A stretch of 64,000 bases of DNA from Astyanax mexicanus (taxonomy: Eukaryota > Chordata > Actinopteri > Characiformes > Acestrorhamphidae): assembly GCF_023375975.1 (NCBI RefSeq), contig NC_064423.1, forward strand, positions 9,268,001 through 9,332,000, read 5' to 3'. The notes beneath the pieces were generated by a model. It did not search any database, had not been told where the DNA came from, and saw only the letters and a list, made by a program, of their open reading frames with translations. Both the position numbers and the translations under genes were made by a program. This document shows, in pieces, positions 1 to 15,500 of the stretch (positions are counted from its first letter, which is position 1; every line of letters begins with the position of its first letter).

Positions 1-3000
1 GTGCAAACAGAACTGTGACTTTAATGTACCGTTACACTCCTAATTATAATACTGTGACAGAGCTCAAAAGCAGTCTCAGGACACTCTGGATATTCTCTTA
101 TTTAGCTACTACTGTCTGAGCTGTTCCTTTGAAATCAAGCATAAAAGAAGGTTCCAACAACCAACAACACTATAATCCTGGTACCTAATTGAAGCTCTCT
201 AAATTGCTTGAACATCTTTCATTTTAAAGGGACAGCTCTAAATTTCTAGAGCACAATTTTTGTGAAAGGAATGCTTAGTCAGACTTGTTGGATTTTCTCA
301 TTGGAAGGTTTTGGAAATTTTCAGATACCTCTCTCTCTCCTGTTTTGTTATAACTGTGGATCCACCGAATATTTGACAAATGAAATTCTTTGTAAAAAAA
401 AAAAAAAAAAAAAAGGCAAAACATTATGATGAATATTTTTTTCATTAAATAAACAAATATACTGAATAATTTATACCAAAAAATTACTTGTCATATTGTG
501 CTTTGTTGGTCCGCTGGTATGTTAAAAATGATCAGTGTTCAATAAATATTGTTTAATTGTAGTTTTATAAATTGAAGTTTCTTTAAAAAAAAAAAAAAAA
601 AAAAAAAAACACAACAAAAATACCTCTTAGGCTCTTTAATTTAGGCACTTGTATAAAAAAAAAGACAAAATGAATGTAAACCAGTGCAAAAATGTTTTTA
701 TTTGTTTGGTTGTTTGATTTTATTAGTTTCATTTCAGTGGATCCCAGTTACAAAGAAATCAATGTAAATTACTTTCATGAAACAATATTTTTTAGAACAT
801 TAATAAATTAGTGTCCATTTATTTATTTTATATTGTTTTTTTGGTTTGTTTTTGTTTGTTATAGCCAAATAATTCCTATAAATGTTTGAACAGATACTCC
901 AGCAAAAGCAGGATAACTCAATACTTTTGTCCATATTGTGCACTTTTAGATACAGTAAGAACAATGACCATAAACATAAAACTTGTTATCCACAGTGTCC
1001 CAAAACTGCTTTTCTGTACTGTTCTCTCCATCTTACACTCTTAAAAGTGCTTCACATGTTTACCACAAGTGATCCATAAAAGTCTTAAGTGTGAAAAAAC
1101 TTTTAAGCTGCTAAAGAACTTTCAGGAACGTTAAGTGAAGATGCTTCAGACGTTTCGAAGGTACTTCAAACTTGAAATGGATTAGAAGCAGTTCTTCTAT
1201 AGCATCACTCAAAGAAACATCTGAATCACCTTTATTAAGGTAAGACTGTAGCTTTTCCTTTTTTTTTTTACTTCCCTTGACTGTTCCTGTTCATCTACAA
1301 ATGTCCTTTTTCTTTTCAAATCAAATACAAAACCTGGCAGCAGGGGGCGCTGCAAACCAAGACACTTCATCTCACATCTACTGCAACACAAAACGGACAC
1401 CCAGACAAACATCCAGCCTGATCCTCGAGCACACTGTACAGAGTGAACAGAGTTTAACCAAACAAGCCAGCTTTCACAGACGCAAAGTTCAAAACATGTG
1501 CACTGACGTCTCCTGCTGGACCTACAGCTCCACAACCAAACTCTTAACCAAACAACTGCAGATCAGAACGGCGTTATCAACAGTGCTCAACAACCTAAGA
1601 CACATTCATAGGTGTCCAAGACATGCTGAGACAGAGACAAATGTCCCAGACAACAGTGAACTACATGGCTACTCTTTTTTTATACATAAAAAAAAAGAAA
1701 CGCAACAGGCTTTGGTGAACATAAGGGATCATAGAGTCATTTAGTCACTTAGTGTGAACATCTCTCCTTCCTCCATTTAGTTCTCTTGTTGCATTATATA
1801 CTTTTCTCAACTAGTCTCTGGTTTAATCTTCAAATCTCTGCTAATTAGTCAATGAATATGGCAAATAAAATAATATAAAGTGCTTTTAATATTATAAAGG
1901 AGCACTCAAGTTTTTTTCAAACTAGTTTCCATCTGCTGCAACTCCAGAAAACAAAAAGTCCAATCCAGTATTCTGTTTCGATAGCTTGAGCAGCTCTGCT
2001 GCAGCTAAGCAGGGTTTGGTGTGAAATAGCTGAAACTGTAGAAAATCTCTCTAAATTTCTTAATATAGCCATTTTATTCTCTATCCAAACCCAATGGAAA
2101 CAATTGGTAGTATGTAATTGTAGTGTGTGGGAATTTCTATATAATAATTACCATTAAGAAAAGGGATGGACTGACTACTTTGTTGCGCAAGGGGCTGCAT
2201 TTTTTATTTTTCTAATTTGTTGCTCAATGACTGTTGTTGCATTCTTTGCAGTCTGAATGTATTTTTTAACAAATACACTGTAGGCCAAATTTTAAATCTT
2301 TAAATCTTTTAAATATTTAAAACAAAGTGTCAATCCTCAGGGTCAAACCACTGTAGCAGTTTTTCTTTTCTTTTACACTCACCACCTCAACAATAAAGGT
2401 GAACAAAATATACAGAAATTAGAAAAAATATCAGCAGCTAAAAAATCTTTCAGCTTTCAGATGGCTTTAACTGTGTCTTTTTTCCCCTTCATGCTTCTGG
2501 TAGTCAATCCAAAGCTACAGATGCAGCAGATGGAGATTGATTTTTCAGACTGAAAACACTGAAGTGTCCTTTTAATTAAAACATTAACATATATATAAAA
2601 AAAAAATTAAGAATGTCATCAAACGGAGGAATCTAAATAACGTTGGAATCAGTTCCACCAGTTGAGTTGACAGAATCTGTTGGTGGTGTGTTTGTTCTTT
2701 AACAATTGTGCAATTCAAAGAGCAATGAAAAATCTGACAGGGTCTGAGCGGAGAGCACGTTTAACAGCAGCGAACTATGAAGAACGAAGTACCCAACAGA
2801 AGAGGCAAACCAGCAGCATGTCTGTTCTAGCTGTAAGCACACAGTGCCTGCATAACCGCCGTTCTCCGCTGGTTAAATACAGAGTACAGAGAGGTGTGAT
2901 GTGATGGTCCACAGCAGCTGCTTGTAATGAAGCATTTCCACACAAGCAGCTGCGAGTTGCTGAGCGTCCTTTTCTCTCCTATATGTAGCACAATAATCGC

Positions 3001-3300
3001 TAATCAAGAGTCCGTGTGAATCTACGTATCTAATCTGGACTACAGACTGTGTACTACTGTGTACCCAGCGCTCGGCATGAGTCTGCTCGTTTTTGGTCAT
3101 TACGCTTTTTTCCCTGTCGTTTTTCTTGCTCTGGAAAGGCTACCTACTCGTCCTTTTTTTTAAAAAGCACGTGTGTGTGTGTTGTGACTGACTTGTGGTA
3201 GGTTAGAGTGGTCAGAATGGTATGTATGTGTTTGTATATGTATGTATATATGTGTGTGTGTATGGAGGGCGAGCGGTCATGGAGTGAAGGAGGTGAAAGG
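1..3300 (-). other. abhd2 3' UTR and downstream flank
   Basis: No supported gene. On the minus strand this follows the abhd2 stop. Several AATAAA signals (TTTATT on the plus strand, e.g. near 2203 and 2070 and between 690 and 830) could end a long 3' UTR; I cannot choose between them. Poly-A/T runs occur at about 395-414 and 583-609. Confidence 0.4.
1335..1353 (+). promoter_or_regulatory. CTCF-like motif
   Basis: TGGCAGCAGGGGGCGCTGC matches the vertebrate CTCF core CCASYAGRKGGC plus the flanking TGG. It lies downstream of abhd2. Confidence 0.4.
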
Positions 3301-3515
3301 TTAAGATGTACTGTCCGAGCATTTGGTCTCTGTGTTGTGAGCGCCCTGGCTTTTGCACGCTGGCTTCTGCTTCTCCCACTGACACATGGCGTTGGCGTAG
3401 CCCACGATGACCTTGTCCATCCAGGTAAGAGGCTGAGGAAACAGAACAGCACCCTCGAAGAAGCCCAGGTGCCCGCCGTGCAACGTGAGGGCAAAAAGGA
3501 CATTCTCTTTCTTTT
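3301..3515 (-). CDS. abhd2: abhd2 last coding exon (catalytic histidine, stop)
   Basis: The acceptor is CTCTCAG. It codes residues 363-433, with TLHGGHLGFFEGAVLF holding the triad His378, and ends at a TAA (3303-3301). The final 20 or so residues (rich in K, Q, S and T) differ from the mammalian tail. Confidence 0.94.
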
Positions 3516-6500
3516 CTGAGAGAAAAAGAAAAAGAGAACGAGAGAGAGATTAAGTTAAAATTTATCAACAGTATACGTTAGAAAAAAAAATTAATATTAT
3601 AAAAGACCAATTGGTACTTTTGACTATTCAAGTCCTGCTTAAAAATGAAATCCGCATCTCCATAAAAGTTGTCATTAGAGGGAAGCATGAAGTGCTGGAC
3701 AATTTTGTGGGAAAACACTGCATTGACTTTAGACTTGATAAAACAGAGTGGATCAACACCAGCAGATGACATGCTTCTCCAAACCATCACTGATTGGTGG
3801 AAACTTCACACTAGACCTCAAGCAGTTTGGACTGTGTCTCTCCACTCTTCCTCCAGACTCTGGTCACTTCATTTCCAAATAAAGTGTAAAATTTACTGAT
3901 GATCAGTGATGGTTTGGAGAGACGTCATCTGCTGGTGTTGGTCCACTGTGTTTTATCAAGTCCAAAATAAGTGCAGTGTTTTCCCTGATAATCTTACAGC
4001 ACTTCTTGCTTCCCTCTGCTGACAACTTTTATGGGGATTTTATTTTCCAGCAGGACTTGGCACACTGCCCACACTGCCAAAAGTACCAAATGGTCTTATA
4101 TAATATTCTAATTTTCAGTCACAGTGAATCTGAGTCACAGATTTTTGGGTTTTCATTGGCTGTAAGCCATAATCACCAACAATAAAAGAAATAAACTATT
4201 AGAATAGATCAGAATAGAGTTTCACGTTTTCAAAGTTTATTGGAATAAAGTAATTTTCCAATGATACTTAAATTTACTGAGATGCACTTGTACAATAGAG
4301 AATATTTAATTGCTTATTTTGTCTGAAATTTTGCCTTAACCGATTCATAGTCAATCAGCCAATATTTCTCAGCAATTTACCTGATCTTCATAGAAAAAAA
4401 ACACATCATAATCAGTAATTAGGATTACAGTATCTATGCACAAAGCTCATTGTAAAGGCTTCTTGTTCACAGGAAGCTGCAGTTTATTGTTCATCCACTA
4501 GATGAAACTACAAAGCTAAAACACAGCTGCAGAAGCCCGTTAAAACCAGTGTCCTACACCTCTCTGTGTGCTGGCTGGATTCAATTACTCAGGTTTACAT
4601 AATGTTACAAAAGAAAGACAAAAAGAAAGAAAGGCACGACAGATAAGAAATAAAGAAAGAAAAGTGCATAAAAACTGGACAAAAACAGACAGCAAATTGC
4701 ATCATGAGCTTAGAGCAGGAACACAGTTCAGTCAGGCAGGGTATTGGAGCTCCACAGTGGAGGCAGACCAGACCTTTAATCTTGACCCCAGGCAGCAGCT
4801 GAGAGCTGCTTCATGTGCCTGCAGGACTGGGAAATTGTCCAGTGGTCCATAAATAAGCCCACCATCTCACTAAATCTACAGTCCTAACCGTGTAAAACCC
4901 ACACACACCCAGAGCAGTGTTAAAAGCGTAACCGGATTAAACAGTAGTGGCATAATTACACAAATATTGGACGATCTACTCTGAACATATCTACCCATCC
5001 ATCAATTGCCAGATCTGCATTTAACATCTACTGTAGATCTAATAAAACACACTGTATAAAAACAATGTTTTAAAGTGTTCTCAGAGTTATGCCATAGATG
5101 CTCCATTTTCAGTACCATACAGAACTCTTTATTTATGGCACTGCTTAAAGATTTATTGAACCAATTGTACATTAAACATCAGTTTTAGAATCATGCTCAT
5201 GGTACACAGTACTTATTATATTGGAGGGATTGGCACATACAATACTTGTACATTTACTTTCATTACTTGAGTAGTACATTTTAGAATATCATATTTTTTG
5301 GCACTATAAAATAAAATCTTAAAGATTAAAATCCTTTAATTTTCCCAAAAATCGTCAGTGCACCTTATAATATATATTTCCCCACAGTGAAAGTGGGAAT
5401 CATTCCAGTCTCCATGATTAAGCGTTTCAGGAAGCCCTGCACAAACACTCATGCTTACTGGAACCCAGCTGCATGTAAGAATACAGGGGTAAGGGCCGCC
5501 AAGTCTGGCACACATGCCGGCCTAAGAATAGCCATGTTAAAGTGACAGCCCTTTAAAGGGGCTATTTTTACAATCTGCAGCTACAGTAAAGTGTGAATAC
5601 CCTGCTGGAAGGTGTTGATGTGTATAGACAGGAAATCTATTTAAAGTAATCCTTTACTAATTCTAACTGCAAAGAGATTAACCTTATTTTTTAAAGTCCC
5701 AATCTAGTCCCAACACTGACTAGATTAAACAAATATTGACCTCTTAGTATTCACTGATTGAGGTAAGATAATATTGTTGTACTTTTTAAGTGTCAGTAAT
5801 TTACCAATATTCTGGTGCCTCTTCTTTTCTTACACTAACTTTCCACGTGTAAAGGTGCCTTAAATATTCAATTTTGAGCCTTTTGAATTAAAGTCAGTTT
5901 AGAGTACAAAACTATTTTAATAGTGTAACTTCAGATAGCTAAAATGTGTATTCTTGTTATTATTATTTGTAATAAATGAATGGAAAAAATAAACTAAAAC
6001 TCATTTGCGACAAAAACTAAATATCAGCTTTATATATCGGCCATCAGTCACTTAAGTTGATCACTAAAACACAGTACTACACAGTCTAATGCTAAAACAC
6101 ACACACACACAGCAGAAAGGAGGCAGTACCTGCAAGGGTGCGAGGAATGGTGAGTAAAGAGCCGTGAACGAGAGGATCATCAGCAGAGTTCACCAGCAAC
6201 AGTGGAACATTGACCTACAACACAAATACAACAGAAACCGTTACCTTTAATAAAAAATAAAAAAATTAAAAACACTAATATTAGAATATGTACAAATAAT
6301 ATTCATACAAAAAGTAAATGTATAAATAAAACTAATCTGTATCTGTTGATACATGTTTATGCACCTCCTTATGTCATCTTCAAAGAAACTATACAGCTCT
6401 GGATAAATATAAGAGACCATTTAAAAATTATGAGTTTCTTTGATTTTACCAAATTTAAAATCTCTGGAATATAATCAAGAGGAAGATGGATGATCACAAG

Positions 6501-9500
6501 CCATCAAACCAAACTGAAATGCTTGAATTTTTGCACCAGTAGTGGCATAAGTAATCCAAAAGCAGTGTGTAAGAATGGTGGAGGAGAACATTCCAAGATG
6601 CATAAAAAAATAATTAAAAAACAGGGTTATTTCACCAAATATTGATTTCCGAACTCTTAAAACTTGAATTCATGAATGTGAATAGAACTTGTTTTTTTTG
6701 CATTATTTGAGGTCTAAAATGCTCTAAATGACAATATTTGTATTTGGAATTTGGGAGAAATGTTGTCTGTAGTTTATAAAAAAAAAGCAATGTTCATTTT
6801 ACTCAAAAATAAACCTATAAATGTCAAAAACAGAGAAACTGATTCAAAACTAAAGTGGTCTCTTCATTTTTTCCAGAGCTGTATATAAAGACTAAAAAAA
6901 TCTTCCTGGGAGCGTTCATAATGCTTAACATGACTCCTGAGGGTCAGTGTGCTAGAGGGAAAGCCCCCCTCGTTATGGACACCAGTAGCTGATCTGATTG
7001 ATTGTAGACATGTTGCATAAATGTGAACAGATACACACCTGGTTTGGAACCAGATATGAAAGTGACTAAAATCTGCATTTCAATATGTCTGACAAAAACA
7101 GACCTGTTATTAGATCTGTCTTAGCTTAAAATAATAATCAGATTTAAGTCACATCAACCAGGTACATGTGAACACTACTCAAGCTTACCTGCATCTGTTC
7201 TAATATGTACTATTGCTGGGATAAAATATAGACACTCTTACACTCCCTAATTGATCATAAAGCAAAGAGACAAAAAGAGTTTGTACTCACGTTGTGAATG
7301 AAATGGACACAGCTTTCTTTCTCATAGTACTCTTTTAAGGAATTGTGGCCATGGAATTTTCTGAAATGTAAAAATTAACATGGATTAAAACCCCTCAAAT
7401 TACTCACCCCCAAAAACGTGTCTGAATCTGAAACTTTTTCATAAACTAGATCAGTACAACACTAAACAGAGTTTTATTTTTGTGTGTGCACCCTGAAAGA
7501 AGTTCAGTCAGCTAATAGATAATGCTTTCTATTTCCTTTATAGCATTGTGAACATCTAATTTAAAATCAGCTGAAAGCAGCAAAATGTTCTAGTCTGTTC
7601 TGGAGGATGATGACAGAATAGGTTTGCATAACAAATCTAAGAGAGTGCTAAAAGGACAGAGTCCATTTCTTAAGCTATTTCTGACAGCTTCCTCAAACCT
7701 CTTAAAAGAAATTCTCAATTACAATGCAGATCAAAATGTGGGATGTGGGTTTTCACAGGGGGGTGACTGAATTGCATAACACCTTCCTGCACGCACAGAT
7801 TCGTGGTCACACACCTCATGATGTTGTCGTCAATCTGCATGAGGGATGTGGCGGTGTAGAGGCGTCTCAGATCCGCATCGGCCATCTTTGGAGAACCTCC
7901 CCCAAACAGGCTATCCCTATGGAACAAGAGCCAATAGAACTTAACTGATGTGGTGATTTAGTGGATGGTCTAAATTCACATATCTCACACATAAAGTGAT
8001 CTGTTTAAGCATTCACTTTAGCTTGGCTTACAACCAATGAAAACCCAAAAATCAGTGTCTCAGAAAATTACAATATTATATAAGACCAATTGGTACTTGT
8101 GGCAGTGTGGGCAGTGTGCCAAGTCCTGCTGGAAAATGAAATCTGCATCTCCATAAAACTTGTCAGCAGAGGGAAGCATGAAGTGCTGTAAGATTTTGTG
8201 GGAAAACAAAACTGCACTGACTTTAGACTTGATAATAAAACACAGTGGATCAACACCAGCAGATGACATGTCTCTCCAAACCATTGGTCTTATATAACCA
8301 ATTGGTATTATATAATACTCAAATTTTCTGAGACACGGATTTTGATTCATGTGATTTCCTGTTTCTAGAGGTCTGGCAGTAATCAGGTCTGATTGTGGTT
8401 AGTAGTGAAATTGTCCTCCAAAAAGCTTTCCAAAAAATGTGATTAATCACAGTTAATTTGTGGGGGGGGGGTGTAGCCTTTTTCACAAAAGGCTACACTG
8501 GTTAGATGGAAAACATCTTTTAAAAGTATGCTTTTAATATAATTACTTTGGTTATATTTGTCTGATATTATAGATGTTATTATTACAAAAATGCAAAAAA
8601 AAAAAAAAAAAAACTGATTAGCCCTTAACCTCATCAGAAAGAAATACTTACTAGTTCATAAACCAGAAAATCTGGCTCTACACGTTATTAAGACACTACT
8701 GTAAGAGGCATGTTGGCATGTTTTTTCTTTTGGTCAGACTGCCCCTTTAAACCCAGCAAAGGTGGGAATAATAAATGTGTTTTTAAATGTTCTGACTGAA
8801 TGACATTACTTAAAGCTGTCACTTTAACTACCTTGTGAAAGACAGGCTAATACACACTCTGGCCTATTTTTCCAATTATGCAATTACATAACTCTACTGC
8901 AGTTATTTTGGTACCTGTGGGACAGGATGATCTTCTTCATGTTGTCTGCCATGAGGAAGTTATAAAAGCGCCGGCACTGGTCCCACTGCAGGAAGGTCTC
9001 CTGAGCCCTAAACGCACACATATACACATGCAAGCTGTCAGTCACATGCTGTCTGTCTGAACAGACACACAAAAAACAGGCTAATCCTGCTATTTCAGTG
9101 AGTGGGTCACCCACTGATCCACCAGGCCCAGAAAAAGCCTTTCACAGGATATACACTCACAAATGTTTCAGGGTACAGGGAACTTAGCATCAGACTAAAG
9201 AAAATATTTTAAACACTGGAAAAGCTGTGGAAAAAAATAAGAGATCACTTCAGTTTCTAAATCAATCAGTTTCTAAAGTTTCTCTGATTTTGCTATTTAT
9301 AGGTATATGTATATATATAGGTATATATGAGTAAATTTCTATAAACTACAGGCAACTTTTCTCCCAAATTCCAAATAAATATATTAGTCATTTAGAGCAT
9401 TTATTTGCAGAAAATGAGAAATAGCTGAAATAATAAAAAAGATGCAGAGCTTTCCGACCTCAAATAATGCAAAGAAAACAAGTTCATATTCATAAAGTTT

Positions 9501-12500
9501 TAAGAGTTCAGAAATCAATATTTGGTGGAATAACCCTGGTTTTTCAGTTTTTCTGGTATCACAGTTTTTTTCATGCATCTTGGCATGTTCTCCTCCACCA
9601 GTCTTACACAGTGTTTTTGGATAACTTTATGCCTTTACTCCTGGTGCAAAAAATCAAGCAGTTCAGTTTGGTTTGATGGCTTGTGATCATCCATCTTCCT
9701 CTTGATTATATTCCAGAGGTTTTCAGTTTGGTAAAATCAAAGAAACTCATCATTTTTAAGTGCTCTCTTATTTTTTTCAGAGCTGTATATATTATGAGAA
9801 TAAGTTAGGAGGAATAAGCAGAGGTACTACAGTAATGAAGTACTTATGTTCTTAATGACATTTTTCCCTTACCTTACATTAGCTTTATACTTTAATTTAT
9901 TTTGAAATCAGTACTTTTTACCTTTTTACTGGAGTTAAAAGGTTGAGTTGATGCTTCAATTTCTACAGAAGTATTTTAAACCATAGCATCTATACTTTTC
10001 CTACAGAATAACAAATGGCAATACAGTATGAGATCACACTCATCCTCCTTCCTACAAAAAAATGTTGTGAAAGCAAAATAAAATAAATCAAGTAATCCTG
10101 TTTAAAGAGAACTAAAGAGATACACATCCACATGCCAAGTCTGCTGACATTCTAGAACGGGCCAGCTGAGCTGCTGACCGGAACAGCAGGAGATCTCTCC
10201 AACAGCAGAGGTGTGGCTTTCAGAGAACCAGACCAAAACCACAGCTACCACATTCTACTGCAGTGTCTCGGTGTGTGTAAAAGGCAGCTACAGCCTGGCA
10301 GCATGCTCACTGTGTCTGTAGTTATGGGCGGCTGAAGTAAAGTTAAGAAACTTTAACCTTTGCTCAAGCTTCTTCATTTCACCCCCCAGCAGCACTAATC
10401 ATCTCAAAAAAGCCTGGGAGCATTACACTGCAAAAAAATAAATCTTCGCAAGTGAAACTATCTAATTTTGAGGCAATAAATCCTTTTTTTTTCTCTGATA
10501 TTTTTTTTGTCTTACTAAGCATTGTGTAATTGTAAGTTTATTTTGATATTTTAGGAATAATTATCGTAATCATTCTCACTTACAATTCTTACCTGATTTT
10601 AAGTCATTTGAACTCAAAATAAGCACAAAAGGTCACCAAGCCATCATGTTATTTTGGTTCTTCTGTCCAAATCTAAGATATATAATCTGTGATTTTTGCT
10701 TGATTTAAAGTATTACTTCACTCTTTTTTTTAGATTTTGCTTAATAAAAGCACACACGTCTTAAGTTACATATGTTTATCTACATTTGCCAATTAACTTT
10801 TTGCAGTGGAGCAGTGTAGCTCTTAAAAGAGGAGGTTTTAGGGGTAGAGCTTTTTCAGGGTAACATACTGGTCCATAAATCCTAGATACAGACTGATCCA
10901 GTTTAGGTGCACTTTAGACTTGGGATGCACAAACATTCGGTAACTTAATGACTAATGTATTTAAAGTCATAGTGCAGCGATTCCTCTAACGTTAGGACTT
11001 TTTTAAGCAGTTCTTCACTGGCTGCCTGTGTTGCGTCGATGTATACAGATCCGGCATGGCATGTTGAGAAAGAAGTCATGGAGGATTTAAGTTACATTTT
11101 TTAGCCTCTAAATGCAAATTTTAAACTTATTGAAGCAATCAGCATAGCTTAGCATGCTTGTTATACATTAACTAAACTGACAAGGGCGCAGAGTAGTCCA
11201 GCAGTCTAAATTCGCTGCCACTATGAGCGGGAGGCCGCAGGTTCGAACCCCCGCTCATGCAGCTTTGCCATCAAGCTGCCGGAGCTCAGAGGGAGCAAAA
11301 ATGGCTCTGCTCCCTCCGGGTGGGTAGATGGCGCTCTCTTCCTGCATCACTCCTAGGGTGATGTCCACAGCACAGGGCATCTGTGAGCTGATGTACTGGA
11401 ACCGAGCCGCTGCGCTTTCCTCTCAGCAAGCTGGCTGTTCGGTAATGCTGACCAAACGAAAAGAAGCGGCGGCTGACTTCACATGTATCGGAGGAAGCAT
11501 GTGTTAGTCTTCACCCTCCTGGTGCGTTGGGGCATCACTAGTGATAGGGGGAGAGTCCTATGGAGTGGGTTGGGTAATTGGCTGTGTAAATTGGGGAGAA
11601 AAAGGGGGGAAAAATGTAAAAAAAAAAAAAAAAAAACCTAAAGTGACAAACGTTTTACTGTCTTCACAAACTGCTTATTTTTTTCTGAGGGATACGGGCT
11701 GCGCAGGGCTAGGATAGTAATGTTAGCTGAAATGTAACATAAGCTCACTTAGCCTTACCATGTGTTTGTTTTAGCGGTGTCAATCGATTAAAAAATAGAA
11801 TACGATTAATCACAACAAAATTCTGTGATTAACTGCGATTAATCGCTTTTGTTTTTCTTCAGATGCAAATTTTTATAGTGGATAATTAAATGTAAATAAA
11901 ATAATGAATGTAAGAAATGTAAAATGCAATTACTGTATATTAGTGGTGTCAGTTAAAATAATAGTATATACTTTGTTTGAGGGGAGATAAAATCTACGTA
12001 GGGTGCTGGAGGAGAGAGATAGAGAAATGGAAAGAGAGAAATAGAGAGAGAAATAGAGGGAGAGAGAGACAAAGGTCTCTGACAGGGTCTGAGCTGGAAG
12101 TTCAGAGCGCGCCGTTCAATCGTTCAGCCGGACGACAAATCACTGTGTTGGGCGGGGCAGATTACGGCGGAAGTAGGGGTCAAATTCGGTGCCTTAATTA
12201 ACTTGTGTTAAACAAAATAGTAACGCGTTACTGATTCCAAATTAACAGCGTGCATTAACACTTTAACGTTGACAGCCCTAGTTTGTTTACCAAACTGGCT
12301 GCCTTTCTTTGTAAATGTCCATGTTAAAAGACCAGAACTGCTGGGGTAAATGTATGATTAGAATAGTGGCAAAGGTATTTTTTTTGTAGTCGTCTTGTAG
12401 ATGTTACAATACAACAACAGTGGAAACCTGAATCTACAGCATAGTTTGAAACATGTGGTGCAAACTCAGAGCAGGTACGACACAGTTTTGATTTTGTCCT

Positions 12501-15500
12501 TGTTAAGTTTTTCACATTCCTTCCTTCTTTGGTAACTATTCAAAACAGTGTAATGCTGTTTCAATGCTGTTGTAGTCCATTTCTAGTTTAAAATGTATTT
12601 GTTGTATTTATTCATGTTTATTGCATCTATTGTTATTATGTTACATTATTATAAACATTATTTTTGGCTATATAAGACTAATCTTTATCGTTTCAAAAGA
12701 TACTGACAAGTGAGCTGCAGAACCACACTATATTTATTCAGAGAATGTTAGATGTGGGTGTGAGATATTTTGAGGCTGTAATACATGTGTGAAGGACAGC
12801 GCACAAAACACACACAAAACATTGTCACGGTAACTGAGGAACTGTGGCTCCACTAAGGACCATCACACTGGCTGATGTATGTGAGTATCTGAGTCACCAA
12901 ACACTGAAGCTCCAGGAGTCTACTGCTCTCCTGTAGAGAATCAAATAGAACTACTCCACAAGAGGAGAAGAATATTTTGATTTCCTCCTTAAAATGATCA
13001 TAAATGACATTCAAATTTGTGTCTTTTGTTTGATTTTGTGTATTCAAATAATCAATATATGTATGTTTTGATATCGTAAAATTTTCCAACCCATGTAAAT
13101 ACACAATGAAAGCCACAATCGATCAATAATTTTAGGTCAAGGTCAGCAATAGCATACAACTCTGAGAATATGGTAACTGTTGTCAGTTGAGTTTTTTGCA
13201 CATTAAAAGAAACCATATTTTTTTGTTAGTTTGGCTTTTTTCTCAGTATTTCTTTATCACAGCACAGTAATGTGAATTATCAGAATGAATTATAGAGTGA
13301 GGTCTGATAGTGGGTGCCAGATAGAGGAGATATTTCATTTCTGAAAGTGTGCTGACATTCAACATTCCTCCATTCACAGGGTCACATGATCAGCGCAGTA
13401 GGTGGTAATGTTCATATCCAGAGGCATCCGGCCACTTAGACAAGTGAGGGCCAGAAATCACATTCACATTAACAAGAGGCCACACAGTGTATAGTGTATA
13501 GTTGTTTAGCTTTCATTGATGTGTGAAAATCATGTGAAAATACTTGCCCAGCATACCATCTGTATAATTTTTTTTTTATATTTTTCCCATTTTTTGCCAA
13601 TTTAGCTAGACCAATTATCCCATCCATTCAGTTGCTACTCAGACAGAGTGCCATCTACCCACCCAGAGAGAGCAAGGTCAATTGTGCTCTCTCAGGGCTC
13701 TGGCAGCTGATGGCAAGCAGCATGATCGGGATTCAAACCAGCAATCTCCCAATCATGGCAACAGTGCTTTAGACCACTGGATGCTGACACTGAATTTTGT
13801 ACTTTTTCCACTTATTGACTTTGACCTGAAAAGCTTAAAATGGCAAAAATAAAGGGAAAAATGGGGGGTGTTGTAAAACTTTTGACTGGTAGTGTATCTG
13901 TGCACCCATTAAAAACAAAATATGTTGGTCAAAATAATACAAAGTTACCACACTGTCCTGACATCTGAACTAAAATCACAAAAAAAAATTTAAGATCGTT
14001 TTTAGCTTTAAAATGAAGTGTTCATCTTGCCTAAACCTCTAGCTCTGTGTGGTTTGAGCCGTTCAGACAAACATTTATGGACCAATCACACCCGGACATA
14101 GACTTGTTAAGCCTGCTAGGTTGTGCAAACGCAGCTCCACACTTTTCCCTTTTTCAGCAGCCACTGAAGTATTTTACACAGTGAAACAACCAGTTTACCT
14201 GAGTGCACTGTAGCCCTGACAGACGCTCACACAGCACAGCACTCGCTCCTGGTTGGCACGGTTCTCTCCCAGGAACTTGCAGACGATGTTGCCCCCAAGG
14301 CTGAAACCCACCACAATCAGCTGGGTCTGGGGATACATCTTCTTGATGTAGCCGACCATGGATGCGAACTCCCATGTACAGCCTACAGAGTGTGAAAAAG
14401 CTGTGTGTGAGTGTGCGGGTATACAGATGGCCTAAGCTTTTGCCAATAATGGCATTCCCCCTCACATTACATGTACTTTTATACGTCAAACCAGTACTTT
14501 TAAACGTTTACTTGAGTAAAAAATTGATACTTCCAACTTCTACAGAATTATTTTAAATCCTAGTATCTATACTTCTACCAACAGAGTAATGAAATGTGAA
14601 AACTTGCAACACCTCTGGTGACTATCAGTGTCAGGCTAAAATTTGACTTTTGTAGTATTTTTTATTTTTTTTTAACATTAAAAAACAACACAATGTTTCC
14701 ATATATTTCTTTACAATACTGTTCAGTCCTAGTCTATACTAGTGGTGACTAATCTTGATTACTGTGATCTACCACCCTGTAAATCTGAGCTCTCCTGAAT
14801 TGTAGATCTTTATAACTGGACACTACTGGTCCATATAAGAACACATAGAGAGTGTAATAAAAAGATTAATTGTACAAATGCAATCTTCTATGCCCGGATG
14901 CATACAACATTTTGAGTGTATGGTTTACCTTAAGAGTGCCCTTTACCATCTATTAAAGATAAGTGTGTTACAGAAAAAAATGCCTTAAAAAGAAGCACTA
15001 AACCCTAAACCATATTTTTTTCTATTAATAGTTAAAAAGTGTTCTTCAGACGTAATGAAACATACCAATTCTGCTTAAAATCGGTAAAAACATTTCCTAA
15101 CCTTTAAAAAACGCTTTTATTGCAGTCATTTCTGCCTCTGCAGCGCCCTTTCAGGTTCAACTGTACTATAGGCGTGAATGATGTTTCCATGTACTTTGGT
15201 ACGCAGACACATTACAATATGCAGATTAGTCTATCAATAATAGATACAAACATTTGCGTCTCACCGCTATCAGAAGCACACTGCAGAGCTCTCCTTTCTA
15301 CCCTCTTGCTGCCTCTAAACCCAAACATCACCCATTCAATTTTACTTGAGGATGGAGTCAGCAAATATCAGGGGTTTAGTTACCCTTTAAATGTTATCTA
15401 AGGGATTCCTTAAGGAAAACCTTAAATGTTCACAGATACGTTTGACACTTTTGGTGATTCACACAAACAATACCGTACCATAGGTGAACATGCGGGGAGA

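Larger units (their letters stand above)
9008..14198 (-). other. abhd2 intron between coding exons 4 and 5
   Basis: About 5.2 kb holding the element at 9222, SINEs at 11184 and 13567 and the hAT at 11772. I see no exon or other feature in 10030-11170 or 12300-13560. Confidence 0.6.

Noticed and set aside
1277..1744. 155-codon plus-strand open frame
   Set aside because: No domain, no splice context, low-complexity ending, and it lies in the abhd2 3' flank. Most likely chance.
11230..11260. tRNA gene candidate (GGTTCGAACCC)
   Set aside because: No cloverleaf with paired acceptor stem; the B box belongs to a tRNA-derived SINE.
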